Origin: Nematopogon swammerdamellus
Taxonomy: Eukaryota > Arthropoda > Insecta > Lepidoptera > Adelidae
Length of the DNA: 64,000 nt
Direction of reading: 5' to 3'
Assembly: GCA_946902875.1 (NCBI GenBank)
Contig: OX336340.1
Span: 2,960,351-3,024,350, forward strand
The position numbers were made by a program, and so were the translations under genes. The stretch's first letter is position 1. Each line of letters begins with the position of its first letter. This document shows positions 1 to 9,950 of this stretch, one piece after another. The notes under the pieces were generated by a model. The model saw only the letters and a program-made list of their open reading frames with translations, was not told the DNA's origin and searched no databases.

Positions 1-20
1 GTCTTTCCCCTCCGCCATCG
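1..20 (-). CDS. Partial exon of ankyrin-repeat gene (window edge)
   Basis: On the minus strand an intron ending in ATATTTGCAG precedes base 20, and the next 20 bases stay open in the phase left by the previous exon (1281-1169 ends after one base of a codon). The join reads Y-S-M-A-E-G-K-D. The exon runs off the window. Only the splice site and phase support it, so it is a likely but not certain continuation of the ankyrin gene. Confidence 0.4.
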
Positions 21-699
21 CTGCAAATATTAATTTAGTCAATTACTTACAAAACATACAGAGTTCTGTTCTATTTCGTTTTATTGTTGAATTGTTGAAA
101 ATTAAAATTATAAAACAAACCATTTTGAATTTTTCTTATTTTTAACACTTTCACGGACAGTCATATCGAACAGGTTTAAGTACCTGTGATATGACGGTTT
201 GTCCACAGCCGTTACCGTCCACTGGCTGTATGGGTACATGCGCGTTTCCGCATTCGCACCAAAGTAGCGGATATTGGACACCGGGTGGCTAAGCTCAAGG
301 GCAGTGGGCTGGGCACGTTGCATTAGCCGAAGAGACAATGACCGTTGGAGTAACCGTGTCCTACACTGGCGGCCAACGGGACAGGAAAACGGAGTGCGTA
401 CGACATCAAGTACGTCGGCGGAAAGCAGTGGTTCCGTATCGCTGAAGGCCGGGAGGACTGTAGGAAAATTGGAGAGGTGTATGTCCAGCAGTGGACGCTT
501 ACACGCTGACTGACTGTATTTAGGCAGCGGCAAACATTTTTGTAAAGCAGACTAAGTGCACATTGAAAAAATTTCCAGTGAAGTTTCTTGTCAGTTCTTC
601 TTCGCTGTAATAATCGTACTGGCGGAATGTTACAATGTAAATATGACAATTCTAAGCACAGTGTATTGCCAAGAGAGGATAAATAAACAATAAAAAACC

Positions 700-1115
700 G
701 GCCAAGTGCGAGTCGAACTCGCGCACCGAGGGTTCCGTATCGCCATGTCATGGTCAGCGCCACTCACGCCATCTATGGCGTGTTTATGAAATGCTTCATA
801 TTAGTTAAAATTCATGATTAGTTAAAATGCTTCATAACCTATTCGGTAGATAGGTGATACATACTATTCGATGCATACACTTTTTAGTTTCTTCTATGGG
901 AACCACCGTGAACTTTGTACTTTTTCTTATTTTTATTATTTGTTGTTATATCGGCCATAATAACACATATTCTGTGAAATTTTCAACGGGCTACCTATTA
1001 CGGTTCAAGAGATACAGCCCTCGGACAGATAGACGGACGGATAGACAGACAGACAGACGGCGTAGGCTTAGTAATAGGGTACCGTACGGGATACGGAACC
1101 CTAACAATAAACAAT
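700..1115 (+). mobile_element. Common moth repeat with GACGGACAGAC run
   Basis: Starts CCGGCCAAGTGCGAGTCGAA, contains GGGTTCCGTATCGCCATG, then a (GACA/GACG) run and ends AATAGGGTACCGTACGGGAT with ACGGAACCCTA. Related copies: 33870-34605, 54640-55370, 56340-56630, 23720-23990 and 22550-22635. Confidence 0.8.
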
Positions 1116-1168
1116 TAAGCCATGAGCCGTTAGAGTAATGTAAAGAAGAGCAGAGTGAGTGGACTCAC

Positions 1169-1281
1169 AATATTTGCCGCTCTCCTCACAGTTGCGCAAG
1201 TGCGGGCCGGGGAAGCACATGCGAGCCTCCGCGTCGATCTTCGCGCCGTGCTTCAACAGCAGCTCCACGCACTCCTCATAC
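1169..1281 (-). CDS. Ankyrin-repeat exon (possible Lrrk N-terminal region)
   Basis: Minus-strand exon with acceptor TTTGCAG before 1281 and donor GTGAGT at 1168. It encodes a classic second ankyrin helix (ECVELLLKHGAKIDAEAR) followed by a Cys-rich stretch with FPGPH and NCEE. It joins the exon 2712-2549 in phase to give LHIACLKGYEECVELL, exactly the helix-turn-helix spacing of an ankyrin repeat. GC-rich codon use contrasts with the AT-rich introns. From memory the conserved block resembles insect Lrrk (LRRK1-like kinase), but the LRR, ROC-COR and kinase domains would lie off the left edge, so the identity is tentative while the coding call is firm. Confidence 0.8.
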
Positions 1282-1355
1282 CTGCAAACCATCGTAATAA
1301 TATAAGTATTCTACATCTGAGATGTTAACGCAGGCCAAATAATACATAGTATAAC

Positions 1356-1585
1356 ACGGGGTGGTTACAAATGTCTTTATTTAGCGGGATAGAAACAAAT
1401 TACAAGAATAAACACAGCGAGGCGCACATTGCTCCGTACGGCAGCCATAGATCAGTCTTCCCAACCTTGCGGGGAGGGGGAAAACTGATCTATGGCTGCC
1501 GTACGGAGCAATGTGCGCCTCGCTATGTTTATTCTTGTAATTTGTTTCTATCCCGCTAAATAAAGACATTTGTAACCACACCGTT
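1356..1585. mobile_element. 230-bp near-perfect palindromic MITE in ankyrin-gene intron
   Basis: Arms of about 100 bp (GTGGTTACAAATGTCTTTAT at the ends, TACGGCAGCCATAGATCAGT near the centre) around a short G-rich loop. The same protein reads from both strands, a simple result of the palindrome. No target duplication recognised. Confidence 0.82.
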
Positions 1586-1776
1586 CAATCGTTACAATAG
1601 TTCATATCGATAGTTATTTATTTATTACACACTTAATTTTTTTCTTTTTTCTTTATTTTTCAGGAAATCAAGAGCACGAGCTAAACAAACTATGCACTTA
1701 GAATGAACACTTACGATGGCCTATTAAAGATTTTCATAAGGGATTACATTAATTATGGGCTAGGAAACATAACATA

Positions 1777-2182
1777 TCGTCGCCTAAGTATCAACACCGC
1801 GGAAGTCACTTTTAAACGGAAAAAACATTTTAATGTAATTGGATAGAGGATTCAAAGACGCATCTTCTAATTGGTTGCTGAAATGCCTAACGACCAATCA
1901 GATGCCGTAGAGGGCTAAGAATGTACAGCGCGGAAGTCACCCGCTTCGGATTGTTTTGGCAAACATAGCGTATGTTCACAGTCCACCATAGTGTTCGCCA
2001 AACATACTGAATAAAGGTGAATTTGTCATTTATTTTTCTTTCATGGGATTTGGAATATTACTTTAATACCCTGTAATAATTTAAAATAAAGATGCCTGAA
2101 AAACTTGCGAAATAATAGATGTTTTGTTGTTCCTGTAAAATGGCCAAAAATGACTTCCGCGGTGTTGATACTTAGGCGACGA
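1777..2182. mobile_element. 406-bp TA-flanked MITE in ankyrin-gene intron
   Basis: Inverted ends TCGTCGCCTAAGTATCAACA (extending through CCGCGGAAGTCA) flanked by TA. A third internal GCGGAAGTCAC repeat occurs at 1928-1938. Non-coding. Confidence 0.85.
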
Positions 2183-2548
2183 TATGGAAAAAATATAAGA
2201 AAAAATAAAATAAAAATAAACTGTGGTTATGAATGCATGTGTGGGTGATACTTATTCGCTCATTTATAATGTCAATCCTGAATTTTGATCTATATAGGTG
2301 AAAGACACTTTTAAGGGTCTTCTCAGTACAAAAGAAATAAAACTAGATTAAGTAAGCATGCACGTAGAGTATCGGTTGTGTCCCGGCGCAGAATGTTTTT
2401 TTTTTATGTAATCTGGTATGAGTGGCTAAGTCGGAGATCCCTTACATATTTATTATTAATATTGATAAAACAATTCACACCGTTTACTGTCCATCAAATA
2501 ATTTAATTCACACAAAATATTCAAAGGCAGTAAACGCAAGACACGCAC

Positions 2549-2712
2549 CCTTTAAGGCATGCGATGTGCAGCGGCAGGGAGCAGGCGCATCGGTTGACGT
2601 CCAGGTGGTGCCTGGTGAGCAGCCAGCGCACCAGCTCCACGTGGTTCATGCCGACACACTTCTGCAGCAGGTTGTAGCCGGAGTCGTCGTGGATCAGCAG
2701 GATGTCGCAGTT
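2549..2712 (-). CDS. Ankyrin-repeat exon
   Basis: Minus-strand exon with acceptor GTCGCCAG before 2712 and donor GTGCGT at 2548. It encodes NCDILLIHDDSGYNLLQKC, then NHVELVRWLLTRHHLDVN and SLPLHIACLKG: one full ankyrin repeat (HVELVRWLL, DVN finger) and the start of the next (PLHIA). It begins in phase 0, which matches the phase-0 end of exon 7806-7620, and its two-base overhang matches the start of exon 1281-1169, so no exon is missing between them. The two flanking introns hold MITEs (1356-1585, 1777-2182) and a hAT element (3210-4065). Confidence 0.82.
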
Positions 2713-2819
2713 CTGGCGACAGACACAACGAGCATTGTTCAACAATGATTTTACAATTTTGTGTTCTGTATTTAAAAGGAATAACCCCACTGCACCTCTC
2801 CCCGTGCATGTTGTAAAAG

Positions 2820-3205
2820 GCGACTAAGGGATAAGGACAAGATGACGTGCTAAAGGGCGACAGGCTCGCCACCACTCAAGTTGGCATGGTACTTTTTTTT
2901 TATGTAAACCAGCATGGGTGGCTGTGTCGAGAGACCAATGGTACAGTCGACAGAGCCAAAAAACCCTCTCCTCGCGAAACCACGCTGAGTGAGGCGCCAT
3001 GCCAGCAGATTTGCGAACTGTCCACGGAGTCATCCAGCAGGTGGGTCTTCGTGCCTTACTTGCTGCTTGATCGATTTAATCTTGTTCGAATACTTTGCGA
3101 AACGTGGTGGTTGGTGTTGTGCTGTAATTTAGCAGAGTTCTTGCAGCACAACACCGATTTCTCTGCTTACCCCGATTGTCCGGATTCAGCGTGTGTGATA
3201 TGTAT
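2820..3205 (+). mobile_element. Repeat family, copies at 7076-7325 and 26930-27250
   Basis: GCTAAAGGGCGACAGGCTCG, TTGATCGA, CTTGTTCGAATACTTTGCG, ending CGGATTCAGCGTGTGTGAT. The first copy has an insertion (2888-3005, AAACCAGCATGGGTGGC) of another repeat also seen at 49910-50045 and 53703. The 3210-4065 hAT inserted at its right end. Confidence 0.7.
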
Positions 3206-3350
3206 GTATCAGTAGCGACTCCTGGTGCTGAGTATTGGGTTGGCTCTGGTTAATGACTTTTTTTTCATAATTTCATAACTTACGCGTTAATTTATTTCTA
3301 CCACAATGAGTTCAAAAACTTAAAGACCATAATATTCCCGTTTGCTGTCT

Positions 3351-3491
3351 TTATGTACAGACTTCAAACTCGACAAACTTAGGCAAGGGCAACCGTTCTG
3401 AACAATTAAAAGTTTTTTCAGAAAATGTCCTCGCTGAGAATGGTTTTTCGAAAAGATCTTGTATTATAGATTTCGCACTGGAGTTTGCCAT
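3351..3491 (-). pseudogene. Truncated hAT transposase N-terminus (ZMYM1/TTF-finger type)
   Basis: 46-codon reading frame inside the hAT element, beginning MANSSAKSIIQD and containing EKPFSARTFSEK, the hallmark that precedes the TTF-type zinc finger in hAT transposases annotated as ZMYM1/ZMYM5-like. It stops (TAA at 3353-3351) well before any finger or RNase-H-like catalytic domain, so it is a deletion derivative that would depend on an autonomous partner. Similarity is judged from motif memory only. Confidence 0.6.
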
Positions 3492-3639
3492 TATTACCAA
3501 TAAATAATCAATTTAAAAAAAACACCGCACAAGATTCATCCATAACAGGTCCATACCTACAAAACGGAATATAATGCAGCTATCAACTCGCGAGATTTTG
3601 TTTACAAAGCAGTCACGCATACGCTGCCGCAGCAGCGCG

Positions 3640-3643
<4 letters not shown>

Positions 3644-3682
<39 letters not shown>

Positions 3683-3683
3683 C
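3644..3683 (+). repeat. (CA)n microsatellite in hAT leader
   Basis: About 20 CA units inside the leader of the 3210-4065 hAT element. The sibling has a GTGTGTG-rich equivalent at 49026-49160 with GCGATGCGACG repeats. Confidence 0.9.
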
Positions 3684-4683
3684 TCACCTAGCCTAGCTCG
3701 CTAGTCGCTGAATGTGCTCCCCGCTGCGCCTACTCGAAACGTCTATCAGCGGGTGCGCGGGACGGGGGGACATCGGCCGCTTGACGTATGGAATACGATG
3801 GCGCTTCAAATGTAGCCAACCGGCCAATGAATGCCTTGATGTGTCGTCATTCGTCGCCCGCATGTGACGGGCGCGAAATTTCAAATTATGTAACGGGATT
3901 GACGTTTTAGCTTATTCATCGTGGGTTATATATAATATAATAAAAATAATATAACCCTGATATTTTTTCACATTTGTTTTTGCTTAATACTTCGATATTA
4001 ATGCTGGCATTCATTTTATTTGGTTTGGCGGCGCCAACCTAGCCAACTTAAAGGAATCGCCGCTGGTATGTATATATGTTCTGCGAAGCCTGCCAGCCTG
4101 TTGATTTGTTGTTGTTATTGTTGTTGTAGTTGTTGTTGCTGTTGTTGTTGTTTTTGTTGTTATTGTTATTTGCTGCCCAGAATCTTGCGTTAGTGGGCGC
4201 GGGGTGGGCTATTCTCCACTCTGAGACCTCAAAACGGCCCGTTGTACGTTGTAACGCAAACAAGCACATCGACACGTATATCGTCGTCGGCCTGTACCGG
4301 TCCACTGCTGGACGTAGGCCTCTCCCGAGGCACGCCGCCGCTACGCGCGGCCTTCCGCTCTTCCACTCTCGGCAAAATGTTTTTATAATATCAGTTCTTA
4401 CTTTTCCTAAAAGATCGTAAGAGCCTTTGCTAGACTTCAAACCCATATCAGCTTGAAGAAACAACAACAAAATAGATAAAATCCTAGCACGTGCGTTACA
4501 CACGAGTCGTTGTAAACAAATGAATCACAAGAGAACTAACGAAAGAACGTTAACGTAGGACTTATTCAGTACTAACAATCAGTACACAACGATCGAGGTA
4601 GGGAAGCAAATGACCTATAATTAAATCATATAATGTTACGTAAGAAATATGTCACGCGTGTTTAGAACTGTAGGGTTTCTTAG

Positions 4684-4915
4684 TAACTTTTTTTCTTTTT
4701 TGTGGAAAATGACACGGTTGGCTACATCACCTACAACATCCGCGATGTCAGCCCATAACAACGGGTGAACTAGGTGCCGTGTCAGTGCTTCCCTTCATTT
4801 CATGTCGGCTACACTGAACTGGATGGAAAACACGAACTATTTAAATAGCCGTTTCGACAGACGTTTCATTCAGTGCGGTGGTACCAGTCAGCCTCGATAG
4901 CTCAGTGATGCACTT
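4684..4915 (-). mobile_element. SINE body, then a short plus-strand SINE head
   Basis: Minus body from the T-run (4688) to GTGCGGTGGTACC at 4889; 4891-4915 is CAGCCTCGATAGCTCAGTGA on the plus strand, the start of a 5S-headed SINE, cut by a LINE tail. Confidence 0.7.
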
Positions 4916-5290
4916 GTTGTTGTTGTTGTTTTGGTTTGAGGTTGGCTCTAGGCCTGCAAACTAATCCCGCTTGGTCGGGGACCTTCGTGCAAAACCCCGC
5001 AATCTCCAGCTACCCCAGCCAGCCTATGTCTTCCATGAAAGCCACAACTCGACCAGGGTGTCTGCAGACCGCCGCAACGAAAGATGGAGAACGGAGTATG
5101 TCCCTTCGTTGGTTGCAAGCACACTGCACTCCAACAAAACATGCTCGGCCGTTTCATCCGTCGCCAAGCATCCTGTGCATAGTGGACTATCCGTAATACC
5201 CATGGTGTGTAGATGTTTATTTAGTGAGCAGTGGCCGCTCATCAGACCAACGGCTATTCTTAGCTTAGCCCGGGCCAGGTTGATAAGCTA
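4912..5290 (-). mobile_element. LINE 3' end (R1/Jockey-like), with (CAA)n tail
   Basis: Minus-strand codons include MSGHCSLNKHLHTMGI, then SPLCTGC...DETAEHVLLEC, the C-x2-C...H-x4-C motif that follows RNase H in R1/Jockey-group LINEs, and end in LVELWLSW. A (CAA)n tail lies at 4912-4931. Other 3' ends of the same element are at 24112-24275 (minus) and 37976-38095 (plus). Confidence 0.75.
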
Positions 5291-5454
5291 ACCGCGGGAC
5301 ACTTATCAGCACAGATGGATGTTATGATATAATATGTTCTATATATATATGAGCAATGATGTCAGAGGATTTATAAACATCCCACTATGTTAAAAGACTA
5401 AGAAACGTGTTGACTCATATAACAGATAAAACACGAGTAAAAATTAACAAGAAA

Positions 5455-5600
5455 ACACTTCCTGACTAACAGAATTGTAAACAGCTGGAATAAACTGCCC
5501 GAGGAAGTTATTGAAGCCCCCTCAATAAACACATTCAAAAGTAGGCTTAACAAGTATTTAAAATTTGAAGAAATATAGCAAATAGCAAAAGCAGTGATCA
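5455..5600 (+). mobile_element. LINE C-terminal fragment
   Basis: Plus-strand frame FLTNRIVNSWNKLPEEVIEA then PSINTFKSRLNKYLKFEEI and stop. Same signature as other LINE ends in the window; no tail with clear boundary. Confidence 0.65.
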
Positions 5601-5889
5601 TCATAGACGTGAACACGTCAGCATATTAAGCTGCTAGCTCATTAACAAATAATAATTAATAATAAAATTGACCTACACAGACCGTTCAGTGCTATGCTTA
5701 TGAAGCAACTTTCAGATAAGTAGTTATTAACCTTTTGGTTTCCCAATTATTAAATATGCTTAAATCACTTGGCTTCCATGCCATCGTTGCCTCGCAGACA
5801 CAAGCAAAATTTGGCACGCCCGCACGCACGTAAACTCAAATATTTTGTTAATTAATAAAGTGAGATCAATAACCATTGTCGAAATGGCT

Positions 5890-6045
5890 ATTTAATAGTT
5901 TGTGTTTTCCGACCAGTTCAGTGTAGCCGGCATGATCAAAGGGGGAAGCACTGACATGGCACCTAGTTCACCCGGTGTTATGGGCTGACAACACGGGCAT
6001 TGTAGGTGATGTAGCCAACCGTGTCAGTTTCCATAAAAAAAAAAC
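5890..6045 (+). mobile_element. SINE 3' part
   Basis: GTGTTTTCCGACCAGTTCAG to GTCAGTTTCCATAAAAAAAA, the shared body and tail of both SINE families. Confidence 0.75.
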
Positions 6046-6772
6046 ACATTATTATCACTTGACAACCAATGAAATTCTCCACAAAACGGTATATAGATGG
6101 ATCTTTTGAACTCAAGGAAAAACAAAACACGCCCCAAATATTTTTCCCAACATAAAATTGTCGAATTACCCTTTGCAAATCATATATGACAAGCTGTGCC
6201 CGCGGCTCCGCCCGCTCTCATATTTCACTTCACTGCTAACCTCATAAGCCATTTAGCATGATAGTAAGTAGCCTATAGTTGATGGGAAGAATCAAGCTAT
6301 CAGTAGATTTTTTTTTTATTAAAATCGGATCAGTGGTTCTCGAGTTATAAGCGGACAGACAGACATACACTCAGACACTCAGACACTCAGACAGAAAGCA
6401 GACGTTGGATATTATTATAGGTAAGGAAGTGTAGATTATGATTTTAACTATTCTAAATAACTTTAGACTACAAACCAGTTTACCATCCTGCCAAAATAAT
6501 ATAGGTATAAATAAAAAATAAAATTGACCGCGGTCAATATCCTTGTTTACTCAAGACCTGGGAATATATTTAAAGTGTGTTCTATAGGAAAGGCAAAGGT
6601 TTTTATCTGTACAGCCAGTCCTTCTCATTAGTTCTCGTAAGAAACATTCATAGAACTCGTAATTTGCAATAATTTTTGACAATTTTTATGGGGGCCGGCC
6701 AGCCCTTCCTGAAGTCAATACGTGATTTGGGGGCCGGTCGGCCCTTCTGAAATAAAAAAAAATATATATATA

Positions 6773-7075
6773 CACGGTGTTGCAACCACAACCGTTAAAC
6801 CCGAAATGGGGTGATTCTGTACGTGAAATAGAACAACTTTTGTTCTACGACTTTTTTATTTTAAGAAAAAAAAATTTTTTTTTCTCCATACATTTTGAGA
6901 ATAGGTGATTAAAATTTGTATGGAAAAAATTATTTTTTTTGTTTCAAAAATTTTTTTTCTTCACAGAAGTTGTTTACTTTCACATATAGAATAACCCCCT
7001 TATGTCAGTTAATAATATTACGGGGGCAACTGCAACACCGTGTATACACGGTGTTGCAGTTGCCCCTGTAATATT
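6773..7075. mobile_element. TA-flanked MITE (CACGGTGTTGC) plus adjoining palindrome
   Basis: Element 6773-7042 has ends CACGGTGTTGCAACC and GCAACTGCAACACCGTG with TA flanks. Bases 7045-7075 repeat its right end inverted, forming a 62-bp palindrome centred on TATA, as if two copies were joined head to head. Confidence 0.7.
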
Positions 7076-7325
7076 AAGGATAAGGACAAGAAGCCGTGCT
7101 AAAGGGCGACAGGCTCGCCACCTCTCTCCTTGGCACGGTACTTCCACCGATTCATGCAGCAGGTGGGTCTTCGTGCCTTACTTGCTGCTTGATCGATTGA
7201 ATCTTGTTCGAATACTTTGCGAGACGTGGTGGTCGGTGTTGTGCTGTAATTTACCAGAGTTCTTGCAGCACAACACCGATTACTCTGCTTACCCCGATTG
7301 TCGGGATTCAGCGTGTGTGATATAA
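7076..7325 (+). mobile_element. Repeat family, uninterrupted copy
   Basis: Same as 2820-3205 without the insertion; ends TCAGCGTGTGTGATATAAGA followed by an AATAAG run. In the ankyrin-gene intron. Confidence 0.7.
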
Positions 7326-7619
7326 GAATAAGAATAAGAAAATAAAACATCTTCATTTACACATACACTTTTTACATTGTAGTTAGAAAATACATTTATT
7401 CTTATCTGTACAACCTAAGTGCAATATATGTAAATGGGTAGCGGCTCAGCACATGCCTAGCTAGGATTGCGCCCAGCTGACGCTGTTTTTCAGCCGCAAC
7501 CTACCAGAGGTAATCATCCTAAACTACAGGATATAACTACCAGCAATTTGCTATCAAACCTGCCATTAACTATACCTCAGCCACGGAATGTATACGTATG
7601 TAAGGGCCAGTCAATGTAC

Positions 7620-7806
7620 CTTAGGTATCTGCAGGAGCAGCCCCTCGAGACGTTGAACCGACAGCTTGGGGTTGGCGACCAGCGCGTCGAACACTGTGCG
7701 CACAGTGTCGGCAGTCTGATCCGTTAACTTGTGCCCGTGGCTCGTGGACAGTAGCGCCGAGCCGCTGCGGAACACCTGCGACAGCGACCCGCCCATTTCC
7801 GTCCGC
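7620..7806 (-). CDS. Exon upstream of the ankyrin repeats, same gene
   Basis: Minus-strand exon with acceptor CCCGTTCAG before 7806 and donor GTACAT at 7619. It encodes RTEMGGSLSQVFRSGSALL, then HGHKLTDQTADTVRTVFDALV and a tail ending LLLQIPK. It is open throughout, GC-rich and ends in phase 0 to fit exon 2712-2549. It starts inside a codon, so at least one more 5' exon exists upstream (higher coordinates) that I could not identify. It contains an internal Met at 7796, which could serve as an alternative start. The gene is divergent from app, so its promoter should lie between about 8 and 17 kb. Confidence 0.75.
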
Positions 7807-8329
7807 CTGAACGGGAAGCAGGGATGTTAGACAGCTAATAATGAATTCTCGTACGGATGTTCCAAATTGTCATATCTGATAAAAAATTCTCATGCGGATT
7901 TGTTCTGTCAGAAATAATTCTAATATTGCATGAAAGTAGATTTCGTTTAAATTATTTTTACAGTTTAATGCAAATAACATGCATGATAAAAGGGACCTGC
8001 GTGCGAAACTCCTTCTTATAATGAGATTTTTGCCTGTTTCGGCAGGAAACGAATGAACATATAAAAAAAAATTGGATAGGTACAAGAGTAAGTAACTAAG
8101 TTCTGTCTGTGTGTGATTAGTACCCTGCGGTTGCACTGCGGTGCGTGCGTACTGTTGGCCTATTATATAGTCTATGCTGCTGGCTGCGTGCGTGCCGTCC
8201 CACAGACTTGCAGAAGGCCTGGTCATATATGAGGAGGTAAGAACAAGAAATAAATTGGCCACAGTCCGTGCAATTCTCATGCTTTCTACCTTTTGCCTCA
8301 TAGCTCATGTCGGAGGCGTAATTCTCACA

Positions 8330-9130
8330 AACAAGTGCGTGAGAATTCTCATGCATCTAACATGCCTGACGGGAAGCGCCCGTGAGCAAAATGTAATTAG
8401 TTCGCAGAATGTAGTTAGTCCGCTACGAGGCGGGCGACGTAGCACAACAGCCTACCTTCAAGCTGTGCACTCCGGCGGCTCCGCGCGCCAAACCCGGGTG
8501 AGCCGCATGCTCCTCACTGCTGCAACCTTCCCTCCGCAGGCGACACGCGCGAGCGGGCAAACCAAAATCAGATGGGCATACACTCAAGATAAAATGAGAA
8601 GGTTTCCTTTCTTCAGCAAACACAACACCCAATGAAGTTGACGTTGACCGACAGATTGACTGACAGTTCTCTATTTTTTTTTTCGTCGCTTTTCCGGACA
8701 GGCAAACCTAATTAAAGTATAGAGCCTTTTCTGTTGTACTTCTAATGTCTGTTGCACGGGGAGCCAAGTCCAGTCCGGCTGTCGTGGCCTATGTTTGAAA
8801 TTATATTCTTTGGTTTTGAAGGTCAATGGCCACATTTCGAGAGGGACAGCTCTACAGAAAATTCGCGCAAAATGAAAGAGACAACACTGCACTTCCCCGC
8901 TATTACTGAATTGCCAGTTCCAGGGTTTTATGGGGAAATTTATTCAAATTAATTACACGAAGTAAGCACGTTTTTAACAGTTATACATCTGTAAAAAATA
9001 CGGAACAGTAAAATATAATATTTTCTCCACTTAATTGCTTAAATCAGTAATTTCAGACAGTGGTAAGAAGGTTTTTTATTCAATTCAAATAAAATTGAAT
9101 TGAGCATTTTTACATTTTTTACCTGGCAAC
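8330..9130. other. Intergenic, no gene recognised
   Basis: Contains a GC-rich stretch (8395-8560) and a plus-strand frame 8752-8952 (MHGEPSPVRLSWPMFEI...) that has no recognisable motif. Several GAGAATTCTCAT motifs lie at 7880-8355. Confidence 0.5.
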
Positions 9131-9133
9131 ATT

Positions 9134-9300
9134 ATGGATTCCAGCATTTACGAAATTTTACCCAAAGAAAAGAATCAACGACGTAAAAACACGAGTTATG
9201 CCTTTTACTATCATTTTTCGTTCGAAAACGAATGCACCAAGCTTGCAGCAAACAGTAAAAGTATTTGGGTGAAGTGCAGTGTACCTACAGCTTCACGGAG
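9134..9300 (+). CDS. Possible single exon, unknown
   Basis: ATG at 9134 opens MDSSIYEILPKEKNQRRK, then SYAFYYHFSFENECTKLAA and ends at a donor-like GTAAGAA at 9301. 55 codons. I do not recognise it and found no in-phase partner exon. It could belong to the P-element relic region that begins about 650 bp downstream. Confidence 0.22.
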
Positions 9301-9950
9301 GTAAGAAAAGTGCTTTTGATACTGGTCGATATTTCAAATTTTTCCACGATATCTCCTATATTTTCCAAATAACATAATGTTACAGCATGTTATTTATTGG
9401 ATGCTTGCCTTTGTCTGTAGTACAGAGTAAGTTATTATCCAAGTAGGGTTGTAGTGAAAATTGTCAAAATAAACATAACCTCTATAAAATGTGCAGTATC
9501 ATCCATATATAATATGTATGCCGCACGCCTTTGTGTACAGGAAATTGAAATACGTCTCTAGTTCTCTATTACGAGAGATCCACAATGAAAAAAAAAAACA
9601 ATGCTGCTGGTTAATTAGGTAAGGTTTTTATTGACTCAGTCCTATCTGATAAATGTACTGCAGCCTTAGAATATATTTATGACTCCCCTCTGATTCAACT
9701 CCTGCAGTAGCAAACCAATTTAGGTTACTGTCTACAACGGCCGACCACAAATCAAAGTATGTAGGTACTAATAATCTTATAAATAACAGGATCGTGACGC
9801 TTGGAGGTTGGGTTGTTTGCGTGGGTTGGGTCTGTTGTCTTTGCCTGCCCCACTGGGAGGCAGGCAGGCGTGACGTTATGTATGTGTATGTGTGTATGAA
9901 CTAATCTTGGTGTGTTCTTTCCCAGATAACACCATAGAAGTCCGTAAAAT

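Larger units (their letters stand above)
3210..4065 (-). mobile_element. 856-bp hAT element with its own promoter-like leader
   Basis: Terminal repeats CAGTAGCGACTCCT (left) and AGGAATCGCCGCTG (right, inverted) with a perfect 8-bp target duplication GTATGTAT at 3202-3209 and 4066-4073. In element orientation (minus) a GC-rich, CpG-rich leader with a long (CA)n run leads to an ATG at 3491. The same leader occurs in the sibling at 48618-49486. Confidence 0.88.

Noticed and set aside
1371..1581. Two overlapping ORFs encoding the same peptide on both strands
   Set aside because: Product of the palindromic MITE.
2552..2875. 107-codon minus ORF in another frame of the ankyrin exon
   Set aside because: Shadow of the ankyrin exon; the ankyrin frame has conserved repeats and matching splice sites.
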